Shown here: piece after piece, positions 1-7,727 of the stretch | Layout: each line of letters opens with the position of its first letter | How positions within the stretch are numbered: the first letter of the stretch is position 1 | From: Parasphingopyxis sp. | GTDB lineage: Bacteria > Pseudomonadota > Alphaproteobacteria > Sphingomonadales > Sphingomonadaceae | Direction of reading: 5' to 3' | NCBI RefSeq assembly: GCF_028279465.1 | Contig: NZ_JANQNS010000015.1 | Coordinates: 310,001-374,000 of the forward strand | Length of the DNA stretch: 64,000 nt | Notes under the pieces: model-generated | Seen by the model: the letters and a program-made list of their open reading frames with translations, nothing else | Databases searched by the model: none | What the model was told of the DNA's origin: nothing | Translations under genes and position numbers: made by a program

Positions 1-276
1 GCAATCGAAGCCTATGGCGAACCGACCTTCGGCTTCAGTTGGGACAATGAGGGCCGCGAATATGTGACCTTCGCCAATGCGCCGTCCAATTTCCTGTTCC
101 GGGCGCGATCCGACACGGCTGACGCTGAAACGCAAACCGGGGGCCTGACCGTGCCGGGCGGAGAACATGGCGGCGATTATAGCGGCGTGGAGGGAGACGG
201 CACCTACTTTGAGACGTCCACCGCCTATCCGGATGCGGAAATCCGCGAAGTCTGGATTTCCCGGCCGGTCGGCTAG
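1..276 (+). CDS. Partial CDS, C-terminal end of an unrecognised protein
   Basis: An open frame runs in from the left edge and stops with TAG, giving the last 91 residues of a protein that begins outside the window. It is rich in Gly, Asp, Glu, Tyr and Phe and ends WISRPVG. I recognise no motif and assign no function. It converges on moaB, whose stop lies a few bases away on the other strand, so both genes end together and little room is left for separate terminators. An internal ATG at 64 is in frame but has no reason to be the true start. Confidence 0.6.
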   Translation, partial: AIEAYGEPTFGFSWDNEGREYVTFANAPSNFLFRARSDTADAETQTGGLTVPGGEHGGDYSGVEGDGTYFETSTAYPDAEIREVWISRPVG

Positions 277-800
277 CCTTCCTGAAGCCGGGGCATGAGT
301 TCGACGAAATTGCAGGGGCGATAGCGGTTGTCGAGCTGTGTCGCGAGAATTCCGTCCCAGCCATCCTTCACTGCGCCATTGGAGCCCGGCAGCGCGAAAA
401 TATAGGTGCCGCGTGCGACGCAGCCACAGGCACGTGATTGAATCGTCGATGTGCCGATCTTCTCATAGCTCAACATCCGGAACAGCTCGCCAAAGCCCGG
501 TATCGCTTTGTCCTGCACCCGTTCGAGCGCTTCGGGCGTAATGTCGCGCCCGGTCAGCCCAGTGCCGCCGGTCGTTATGACGCAATCGACTTCAGGATCG
601 TCGATCCAGGCATGGAGACGCGAGACGATTTCGGACATTTCGTCACGCACGATCTGGCGCGCCGCGAGGATATGCCCGGCATCGGTCAACCGTTGCTCCA
701 ATATGTCGCCCGAACTGTCCTGCTCGCGATTGCGCGTGTCCGAAACCGTCAGTAGCGCGATGCGGACGGGTTTGAATTCGGCACTCTCGTCAATTGGCAA
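273..800 (-). CDS. moaB: Molybdenum cofactor biosynthesis protein MoaB
   Basis: Predicted 175-residue MoaB/MogA-fold protein acting in molybdopterin synthesis in the cytosol. The family signature TTGGTGLTGRD is at about residues 76-86, followed by the acidic substrate-binding stretch DITPEAL, and GSNGAVKDGWD lies near the C-terminus. The frame is open further upstream, but the chosen start is TTG at 800, because a GGAGG lies about 7 bases before it and family members begin shortly before this point. The start lies inside the 3' end of the lytic transglycosylase gene (11-base overlap), which suggests translational coupling. Identity is secure; the start codon is less so. Confidence 0.88.
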   Translation of the reverse strand: MPIDESAEFKPVRIALLTVSDTRNREQDSSGDILEQRLTDAGHILAARQIVRDEMSEIVSRLHAWIDDPEVDCVITTGGTGLTGRDITPEALERVQDKAIPGFGELFRMLSYEKIGTSTIQSRACGCVARGTYIFALPGSNGAVKDGWDGILATQLDNRYRPCNFVELMPRLQEG

Positions 801-2550
801 TGCGCGCGCCTCCCTGGCCGGACAGACGCACGGCAACCGCGCCCGGTGCGCCCGGGAAACGCGGCCACATGCCTTGCGCCAGCGCCGCGAGGCTCGTCGA
901 TTCTTCGCCGGCATTGCGCTGATACATCCAGTAATTACGCAGGACGATCGGCACATAGCCGCGCGTCTCGTAGAAAGGGATGCTCTCGATATAGAGCAGC
1001 GGATCGCCACGGTCGCGGAGGCGACCCTCCCAGTTCATCACCGCGCCAGGTCCGGCATTATAGGACGCGATCACCTTGGGCAGCAGCCCCTGCATGCCCG
1101 AAAAGTCGCGCATCTCTTCCATATAATGCTGGCCATATTCGATATTGATCTCCGGCACGTTGAGCCGTGAGGCGTTGACAGTCTCGCCGCGGTCGCGGGC
1201 GATGTCGCGCGCCGTGCCCGGCATCAGCTGCAAGAGGCCGCGCGCGCCAGCCGGACTTACGACTTCGGGGCGGAAATTCGATTCCTGCAGCGCATGCGCA
1301 TAAACGAGCGAGCGATCGACGCGCCAACCGCCGACAGGCTCGTAGCCGGGCGCAGGGAAGCGCACGCGGGACGATGCGTGATAGGATACGGGCGCATTGC
1401 GCGCGATCCAGAGTTCGGCGTTGGGCAGGCGCAACTGGTTCGCAAGATCGAGCCATGCGTCATGATGCTGCGGATTGCCGATCGCGGCGCCATGCCGCAC
1501 GAATTCGTCCGCCAGCTCCCGCTCTCCGAGCTCTGCCAGCGCCATCGCGCGCTGCGCCGTCGAGAAAGAGGCGACCGTATCCCATGTCGGCGACGGGATA
1601 TTCCGGTGCGCCGGTGCTTCGGAGATGCCGAGGCTCTGCATTGCGAGCAGGCCGTAGAAAGTTTCGTCCATCAGCGCGGCGGTACGCAGCAAGGTCTGCA
1701 CATTTTCCGGACGGCCGGCGCGCATCTCAGCGCGTGCGGCCCAATACAGGCCGGCGGCGCGTTTTTCGCTGTCAGGGGCGCGGCGTCCGACCGAAGCGAA
1801 CGCGTCAGCCGCCGCCTCGAAATCGCCGAGCCGCCATGATGCCAGTCCGTCGACCCAATCGCCATGTACGGCCCAGTCGCCGATCCCAGCGCGCGCCTGG
1901 CGAGCGAGCCGCTGTGCATTGCGGTCGTCACCGGTCAGATAATAGGACCATGAGACGCGCTGCTGCACCTCGGTAAGGCCGGCGCGGGTGAGGGACTCGC
2001 GGTTCCGCTCAAGCACATTTTCCGCTTCGCGCGGGCTATCGGCGACGATCAGCGGGCGGATTTCCCGGACGACCGAGCGCGCGGCGCTATCGTCGCGCAC
2101 CGGTTGAGCACGCGCCCGGCGCGAGGGACCGGACGGGCGGCGCATCGAGTGCGTGCGCGGCAATACGGGCGCCTGTTCGAGACCGCGGCTTTGCGCGAGT
2201 GTCAGAATGCGATTGGCGTCGGGCAAATCTGGCGCATCGTTCAGCAGCGCTCGGAGTGGCTCCAGCTCGACGCGCGGCGATCCGGGGGCAAGATAAAGCT
2301 CGGCGCGTGCTACGGGGTGCAGGACGCTGTCCGGCGCGCGCGCCAGCCGCCCTTCCGCGCTTTCCCAGTTGCGGTTGCGAATATCGGCGAAAATCTGGCG
2401 ATAGGCCTCACGCTCGCTCCGGCTGAGCACGGAATCGATTTCGGATTGCGTTTGCGCCTGTGAAAGCGTGGGCAGGCTGGCCGCGTCTGCCAAGGCAGGC
2501 GTGAGAGACGCCGATAACAGGGCCGTTGCGGCAAGAAGCTTCAATTTCAC
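790..2550 (-). CDS. Soluble lytic murein transglycosylase with SLT domain
   Basis: Predicted 586-residue periplasmic enzyme that cleaves the MurNAc-GlcNAc bond of peptidoglycan to leave 1,6-anhydro ends. It has an N-terminal signal peptide (MKLKLLAATALLSASL, cleavage expected near ALADA), then a long alpha-helical superhelix region, and a C-terminal SLT domain. The catalytic Glu is in QESNF at about residue 422, followed by GARGLLQLMPGTA and the ASYNAGPGAV motif. This layout matches the Slt70 family, at a slightly shorter length. The start is GTG at 2550, sharing GTGA with the stop of the upstream gene, so it is translationally coupled to the uracil-DNA glycosylase-like gene and in turn overlaps moaB. 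Confidence 0.9.
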   Translation of the reverse strand: MKLKLLAATALLSASLTPALADAASLPTLSQAQTQSEIDSVLSRSEREAYRQIFADIRNRNWESAEGRLARAPDSVLHPVARAELYLAPGSPRVELEPLRALLNDAPDLPDANRILTLAQSRGLEQAPVLPRTHSMRRPSGPSRRARAQPVRDDSAARSVVREIRPLIVADSPREAENVLERNRESLTRAGLTEVQQRVSWSYYLTGDDRNAQRLARQARAGIGDWAVHGDWVDGLASWRLGDFEAAADAFASVGRRAPDSEKRAAGLYWAARAEMRAGRPENVQTLLRTAALMDETFYGLLAMQSLGISEAPAHRNIPSPTWDTVASFSTAQRAMALAELGERELADEFVRHGAAIGNPQHHDAWLDLANQLRLPNAELWIARNAPVSYHASSRVRFPAPGYEPVGGWRVDRSLVYAHALQESNFRPEVVSPAGARGLLQLMPGTARDIARDRGETVNASRLNVPEINIEYGQHYMEEMRDFSGMQGLLPKVIASYNAGPGAVMNWEGRLRDRGDPLLYIESIPFYETRGYVPIVLRNYWMYQRNAGEESTSLAALAQGMWPRFPGAPGAVAVRLSGQGGARIAN

Positions 2551-3320
2551 GCGTGTATTCCCTCTATGAGCATCTGCAGGTCCTTCCAGCTTTGCGCCTT
2601 GAAGCGCGGCTGCTGGAGCAGGAACCGCGGATGAAAAGTGGCGGTCACCGACACAGTGCCGCCATCATGGTTAAAAATGTGTTGCGTTCCACGACTTTCA
2701 TCGAGCCCGGCCCCGCAAAACACACGGCTCGGCGCGTCGCTCATGGTTAATAGTCGTTCCGGGCCAGCAAGGGCGACGTGATGGCGGGCGATAGAGCCGA
2801 GCGTTTCGAGCGCGTTTTCGTCGATCGCGCCGCCGGCAATCCGTGCGGGGGAGAGGGGCACGACATAGGCCGAAGCCCGATCGCGGCCGATAGCGGCCAG
2901 CATGCGATCGAACAGGAGTCCGGTGTCGCCCGATAGCAGTCCTCCAGCCTCGCGATCGCCTTGCTCGGGCATATCGACGAGGATCATCAACCCGGTCGTA
3001 GGATCGCCGATCGCGTCCAACCGCTCGGATATGGGTGCGGCCAGGGCCTCGCTGGAGAGCAACCATTGTCTGAATGCCGCTAGCTCCGAGGGCATGTCGG
3101 CCATATTAGGCGTTGGCGCTACAGTCGGCGCTTCGTTTTTTGCTGCGGGTGCTACGCGCGGCTTTTTCGGTTCTTCGAGCCAGCTGCGCGGTTCGTCGCC
3201 GACAATCGTGTCGACGCCGGCTTCGCGCCACCAGGAAACCAGATTATCGATGCCGTCGGAAATGGCTTGCCCCCGTTTTCCGTGAATTCCCATAGAGTCC
3301 AAGGTTGACGGCTTGGTCAA
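2547..3320 (-). CDS. Uracil-DNA glycosylase superfamily protein
   Basis: A 257-residue protein whose C-terminal two thirds resemble family 4-type uracil-DNA glycosylases. I see a GLMILVDMPEQGD segment in the place of the family active-site motif, a TGLLFDRMLAAIG helix, and a C-terminal TFHPRFLLQQP motif followed by SWKDLQ, which is the usual HPxxLL ending. The N-terminal 70 residues are variable and rich in Ala, Pro and Lys. The cysteine ligands of the iron-sulfur cluster found in classical family 4 enzymes are not evident, so activity on uracil is uncertain. First gene of the minus-strand group with slt and moaB. The ATG at 3320 is used; a second ATG ten codons in is an alternative start. 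Confidence 0.65.
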   Translation of the reverse strand: MTKPSTLDSMGIHGKRGQAISDGIDNLVSWWREAGVDTIVGDEPRSWLEEPKKPRVAPAAKNEAPTVAPTPNMADMPSELAAFRQWLLSSEALAAPISERLDAIGDPTTGLMILVDMPEQGDREAGGLLSGDTGLLFDRMLAAIGRDRASAYVVPLSPARIAGGAIDENALETLGSIARHHVALAGPERLLTMSDAPSRVFCGAGLDESRGTQHIFNHDGGTVSVTATFHPRFLLQQPRFKAQSWKDLQMLIEGIHA

Positions 3321-3406
3321 TCGCCGGGCAGTGACTATCTGACAGATTGGTTGCTGGCCGCGACGATATGAGCCTGAAGCGGTCCGTTGAAGGAGAATGC
3401 GAGACC

Positions 3407-5059
3407 ATGTCCGAACGGGAATCCATGCCCTATGACGTCGTGATCGTCGGTGGCGGCCCAGCGGGTCTCTCCGCGGCGATCCGGCTCAAGCAGCGCGCCG
3501 AGGAGGCGGGTAAGGAGATTTCGGTCTGCATCCTCGAAAAGGGCAGCGAGATCGGCGCGCATATTCTTTCAGGCGCGGTTGTCGACCCGAAGGCGCTCGA
3601 CGAATTATTTCCGGACTGGCGGGATTTCGACGATGCGCCGCTGACCGTGCCCGTCACGGAAAACCATCACTGGATCCTGACGAAGAACAAGAAGCGCGAA
3701 TTTCCGCATCTTCTGATGCCAAGCTTCATGAACAATAAGGGCACCTACACGGTCAGCCTCGGCAATTTCTGCCGCTGGCTCGCCGGCCGCGCGGAAGCCA
3801 TGGGCGTCGAGATTTTCCCCGGTTTCGCGGCGGCGGAAGTGCTGTTCAACGAGGATGGCTCGGTCAAGGGCGTCGCGACCGGCGATATGGGCATCGCCCG
3901 CGATGGCGAGAAAAAGCCCGATTACATGCCGGGCATGGAGCTCCACGCCAAATATACCTTCTTCGCCGAAGGCGTGCGCGGGCACCTCTCAAAACAGCTG
4001 ATCGCCAAGTTTGCACTCGATGCGAACTCCGAGCCACAAGTCTATGGTCTCGGGATAAAAGAGCTATGGGATATCGAGCCCGACAAACATGTGCCGGGCC
4101 GCGTGATCCACACCCAGGGCTGGCCGCTCGACGAAGCCAATGGCGGCGGTTTTCTCTATCATCAGGAGAATGGCCAGGTCGCGCTCGGTTTCGTCACTTG
4201 GCTCAACTATGCCAATCCCTGGATTTCGCCGTTCGAAGAAATGCAGCGCTGGAAAACCCATCCGGCAATCCGTGAGATTCTCGAAGGCGGCAAGCGCGTT
4301 TCCTATGGCGCGCGCGCGATCAATGATGGCGGCTGGCAGTCCGTGCCGAAACTCGCCTTTCCGGGCGGGGCGCTGATCGGCTGTTCGGCCGGTTTTGTGA
4401 ACGTACCGCGGATCAAGGGTAGCCATACCGCGATGAAGACCGGCATGATGGCCGCCGATGCCGCGTTCGACGCCGTGCAGGCGGAACGCGCCAGCGACGA
4501 ACTGACCGCCTATGAGCAGGCCTATGAGGATAGCTGGGTGTATAAGGAGCTCCGCAAAGTCCGGAACACGCTGCCGCTGGTCGAGAAATATGGCAATTTC
4601 ACCGGTACCCTGCTTTCGGGCATCACGATGTGGGCCGAGCATCTGGGCATCCGCATGCCATTCACCATGGGCCATCATCCCGATCATGAAAGCCTGTGGC
4701 CCGCCGATCAGGTGAAGAAGATAGACTATCCGAAACCCGATGGCGTGATCAGTTTCGACCGTCTGTCGTCGGTCTTCCTGTCCAATACCAACCATGAGGA
4801 AGATCAGCCGGTTCATCTGACCCTTAAGGACGCGGACGTACCCGTGGCGCACAATCTGCCGCTCTATGCCGGGCCGTCGCAGCGCTATTGTCCGGCCGGC
4901 GTCTACGAGTTTGTCGAGGACGAGGACGGCAGTCCGCGGTTCCAGATCAACGCGCAGAACTGCGTGCATTGCAAGACATGCGACATCAAGGACCCGACCC
5001 AGAATATAAACTGGGTCGTGCCCGAAGGCGGCGGAGGACCGAACTATCCCAATATGTAA
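3407..5059 (+). CDS. Electron transfer flavoprotein-ubiquinone oxidoreductase
   Basis: A 550-residue membrane-associated flavoprotein that passes electrons from ETF, reduced by acyl-CoA and amino-acid dehydrogenases, to ubiquinone. It has an N-terminal FAD-binding GGGPAGLSAA motif near residue 14. The C-terminal [4Fe-4S] ferredoxin-like domain has Cys in YCPAGVYEF (about 494) and in NCVHCKTCDIKDP (about 519, 522 and 525), and ends PEGGGGPNYPNM, the canonical C-terminus of ETF-QO. Length matches the family. The start is ATG 3407, which has AAGGAGAA about nine bases upstream; the frame is open to a TTG at 3347 without comparable support. It is divergent from the UDG-like gene. Confidence 0.95.
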   Translation: MSERESMPYDVVIVGGGPAGLSAAIRLKQRAEEAGKEISVCILEKGSEIGAHILSGAVVDPKALDELFPDWRDFDDAPLTVPVTENHHWILTKNKKREFPHLLMPSFMNNKGTYTVSLGNFCRWLAGRAEAMGVEIFPGFAAAEVLFNEDGSVKGVATGDMGIARDGEKKPDYMPGMELHAKYTFFAEGVRGHLSKQLIAKFALDANSEPQVYGLGIKELWDIEPDKHVPGRVIHTQGWPLDEANGGGFLYHQENGQVALGFVTWLNYANPWISPFEEMQRWKTHPAIREILEGGKRVSYGARAINDGGWQSVPKLAFPGGALIGCSAGFVNVPRIKGSHTAMKTGMMAADAAFDAVQAERASDELTAYEQAYEDSWVYKELRKVRNTLPLVEKYGNFTGTLLSGITMWAEHLGIRMPFTMGHHPDHESLWPADQVKKIDYPKPDGVISFDRLSSVFLSNTNHEEDQPVHLTLKDADVPVAHNLPLYAGPSQRYCPAGVYEFVEDEDGSPRFQINAQNCVHCKTCDIKDPTQNINWVVPEGGGGPNYPNM

Positions 5060-5102
5060 GCGTATCGCCGGGCGTGCCGCCCTTGTCCTTGCCCCGGTTC
5101 TC

Positions 5103-6698
5103 GTGATTACCGGAACCGCAGAGGCGAGCAATCCGCTATCGGATTATGCGCGCGCCCGGGTCGCCGATGCATCGGGACAGATCGGAATCGCGGCTGAAGG
5201 CTATGCTTCGGCGCTGTCCGGCGCGCCGTTCGACGAGACACTCGCCGCCCGCGCCTATCGCCGCGCGGTGGCGGCGGGCGACCGGACCTTGGCGCTGCGC
5301 GCCGCGCAATCGCTGCGAACCGCCGATGCGCTGCCGCCGGACGGCGAATTTCTGTTCCTGATCGAAACGCTGGAGGAGGGTGATTGGGCCGAAGCACGCC
5401 GGATCGTCGACCGGATCGAGGAGCAGGGGCTTTTCTCCTCACTCGCTCCGGTGATGCGCGCCTGGATCGCATATGGGGCCGATGACGGCGATCCGATCGC
5501 GTTTCTCGATGGCGTGGGCGAGGATTCGATCGCCAGCATCTATGTGCGCGAACACAGAGCCCTGCTGCTGCTCGCCATGGGACGCTATGACGAAGGCATT
5601 ACGGCGACGCTGGCCTTGAACGATGTCGGCGCGCCGCGTTTTTTGCGGCTGCGCCTCGCCGCTGCGGCCCGGCTCGTACAGGCGCGCCGCCGGGATGAGG
5701 CGCTCGCTTTCCTGCCGGGGAATAGCCGGGCCGAACGCACCGCTCGCGCGACGATCGAGCGCCGGCGCTCGCTGCCCGGCGCCATCGACAGCGCGGCCGA
5801 CGGTATCGGCGAGATGTTCGTGCGCCTTGCTGCCGACATCAATCGCCAAAATGCGACGTCGCTTGCGCTGACGATCAGCCGTTTCGCGACATTCATCTCA
5901 CCCGACAACTCAGTGGGATGGTTCGTCACGAGCGGCATTCTCAATCAGGCCGATCAGGAACAGGCGGCGCTGCTGGCCCTAGATGGCGTCGGCAATCGCG
6001 ATCCATTCTACTCCGATGTGCAGGATATGCGCGTACAGCTGCTCGCCGATACGGACGAGCCGCAAGCCGCTTTGGAGCTGGCGCGCGAGCGGGCGGAACG
6101 GCGCAACGCCACGGCGGCGGACTGGCAGCGCTATGGCGAACGCTTTGCCGCGCTCGACCGCTATGAAGAAGCCGCCGAAGCCTATGGCCGGGCCGTTACC
6201 CTAGCTGGCGGCGACGAAGCGCCATGGAGCACATGGCTGCTCTATGGCGGCGCGCTGCTCGATGCCGATCGGTGGGACGAATCCCGGCCCGCGCTCGAAC
6301 GTGCGGTCGAATTGGCCCCGAACCAGCCGATCGCGCTCAACTATCTCGGCTATGCGTTGCTCGAACGGCGCGAAGATCTCGAAACGGCGGAGGACCTGAT
6401 CCGGCGTGCCAGCGAACTCAGCCCCGACAGCGCGTCGATCACGGACTCGCTGGGCTGGGTCTATTACATTCAGGGCGATCTGGAGCGCGCCATACCGACA
6501 CTCGAGCGCGCGGCGCGCGGTGAACCGGCAGAGCCGACGATCAACGAACATTTGGGCGACGCCTATTGGACCGCGGGCCGGCGACGGGATGCGCGTTTCG
6601 CCTGGCAGGCGGCCCTGGTGTCTGCGGAGGACGAGGCCGCGGACCGCATCCGGCAGAAGCTCGATATCGGCCTGACTGCCGAGACCGCCTCGCCCTGA
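5103..6698 (+). CDS. Tetratricopeptide repeat protein, probably exported
   Basis: About 531 residues made largely of helical TPR-like repeats, clearest between residues 370 and 500 (for example PNQPIALNYLGYALLERR and a following SITDSLGWVYY unit). It probably acts as a scaffold in the envelope. The nearest conventional start is GTG 5103, but the frame stays open upstream to 5010, and the residues just before the GTG (KRIAGRAALVLAPVLVI then TGTAEAS) look like a signal peptide. No ATG, GTG or TTG exists there. The true start may therefore be a rare codon (ATC 5046 or ATA 5052) behind the GGAGG at 5033, or the 5' end may be mutated. The stop overlaps the ispE start. Confidence 0.75.
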   Translation: MITGTAEASNPLSDYARARVADASGQIGIAAEGYASALSGAPFDETLAARAYRRAVAAGDRTLALRAAQSLRTADALPPDGEFLFLIETLEEGDWAEARRIVDRIEEQGLFSSLAPVMRAWIAYGADDGDPIAFLDGVGEDSIASIYVREHRALLLLAMGRYDEGITATLALNDVGAPRFLRLRLAAAARLVQARRRDEALAFLPGNSRAERTARATIERRRSLPGAIDSAADGIGEMFVRLAADINRQNATSLALTISRFATFISPDNSVGWFVTSGILNQADQEQAALLALDGVGNRDPFYSDVQDMRVQLLADTDEPQAALELARERAERRNATAADWQRYGERFAALDRYEEAAEAYGRAVTLAGGDEAPWSTWLLYGGALLDADRWDESRPALERAVELAPNQPIALNYLGYALLERREDLETAEDLIRRASELSPDSASITDSLGWVYYIQGDLERAIPTLERAARGEPAEPTINEHLGDAYWTAGRRRDARFAWQAALVSAEDEAADRIRQKLDIGLTAETASP

Positions 6699-7552
6699 TG
6701 GCCGATCACAGCGCGGCATTGCGGGAAACCGCCTATGCCAAGATCAATCTTGCGCTGCATGTCCGCGAGCGGATGCCGGACGGCTATCACCGGATCGAAA
6801 CCCTGTTCGCCTTTTGCGCAGACGGCGATGTGCTGCGCGCCGAGGCTGCAACCGATCTGACACTGACGATCGATGGACCTTTCGGCGATGCTTTGTCCAA
6901 CGGGCCCGAGAATCTGGTCCTGCGAGCCGCAGACGCCTTGCGGAAGGCAGTACATATCGAAACCGGTGCCGCGCTGCATTTGACCAAAAACCTGCCGCTG
7001 GCCTCGGGGGTAGGTGGCGGTTCAGGCGATGCGGCGGCAGCGCTGCGCATTCTGAAGCGGCTTTGGGATCCAAAAAATGACGCGGGAGCGTTGCACCAGA
7101 TCGCCGCCGATCTGGGCGCGGACGTGCCGGCGTGCCTGCTTTCCCGACCATGTTTCGGCGCGGGTAGGGGGGACGCGCTCACACCTGTTGCGCCCGGGAA
7201 TCTTGCCGGTACGCCCATATTGCTTGTTAATCCGGGCGTTCCCGTCGAAACGGGGCCGGTTTTCGCGGCATGGAATGGCGAAGATGGCGGGGCGCTCGAT
7301 ATGACCGATCCTCTGCGCCTCGATACAGACTGGCGCAACGATCTGGCCGCGCCTGCCCGCGCCATCGCGCCTGCAATCGACAAGGTTATGGCCGTTTTGG
7401 AGGCGGCGTCAGGCGCCTATTTCGTGCGCATGTCGGGCTCTGGAGCCACCTGTTTCGCGCTGTTCGATACGGCCGGTGACCGCGATGCGGCTGCCGCCGC
7501 AATAGCGCGAGACAATCCCGAGTGGTGGACGATGCGATCGGCGCTGCGTTGA
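6698..7552 (+). CDS. ispE: 4-diphosphocytidyl-2-C-methyl-D-erythritol kinase
   Basis: A 284-residue GHMP kinase that phosphorylates CDP-methylerythritol in the non-mevalonate isoprenoid pathway. The N-terminal AKINLALHV motif and DGYHRIETLF are diagnostic of IspE, and the ATP-binding SGVGGGSGDAAAAL is at about residues 100-115. Near the C-terminus, VRMSGSGATCFALF is the second GHMP motif. The start ATG shares a base with the TGA of the upstream TPR gene (TGATG), so the two are coupled. Length and motif spacing are typical. Confidence 0.96.
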   Translation: MADHSAALRETAYAKINLALHVRERMPDGYHRIETLFAFCADGDVLRAEAATDLTLTIDGPFGDALSNGPENLVLRAADALRKAVHIETGAALHLTKNLPLASGVGGGSGDAAAALRILKRLWDPKNDAGALHQIAADLGADVPACLLSRPCFGAGRGDALTPVAPGNLAGTPILLVNPGVPVETGPVFAAWNGEDGGALDMTDPLRLDTDWRNDLAAPARAIAPAIDKVMAVLEAASGAYFVRMSGSGATCFALFDTAGDRDAAAAAIARDNPEWWTMRSALR

Positions 7553-7617
7553 CCGATATTCCGCCGTTAACCTTCTTTTTCAGCACTTTGGTAATGAATC
7601 CGGCTAATATTAGCGCA

Positions 7618-7689
7618 TGAACGGATCGATCCCCGCAGGGAGACGTCCGCCAATGATCTACGTGTCCTCCAGAGCCGTACGTCATTGAA
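7618..7689 (+). CDS. Possible 23-residue small protein or leader peptide
   Basis: A short frame, ATG 7618 to TGA 7689, encodes 23 residues with an inner ATG (preceded by AGGGAGACG about 9 bases back) that would give an 11-residue product, MIYVSSRAVRH. It lies alone between ispE and a strong hairpin at 7688-7723 whose stem overlaps its stop codon. The arrangement of a short transcript ending in a terminator could equally be a small RNA. No function is assigned, and coding is unproven. Confidence 0.3.
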
Positions 7690-7723
7690 ACGGGCAGCTG
7701 CGCTTCGGTGCCGCTGCCCGTTT
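7688..7723. terminator. Strong bidirectional hairpin terminator
   Basis: A perfect 11-base stem, AAACGGGCAGC at 7688-7698 and GCTGCCCGTTT at 7713-7723, encloses a 14-base loop. The A-rich left flank and T-rich right flank would serve transcripts from either direction. It sits between the plus-strand ispE/small-frame region and the convergent DUF885 gene that ends at 7728, as expected for a shared terminator. Confidence 0.75.
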
Positions 7724-7727
7724 CCGT

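Noticed and set aside
4064-5131. 355-codon minus-strand frame across the ETF-QO gene
   Set aside because: Mirror of a strongly coding high-GC gene; the plus-strand product is an unmistakable ETF-QO.
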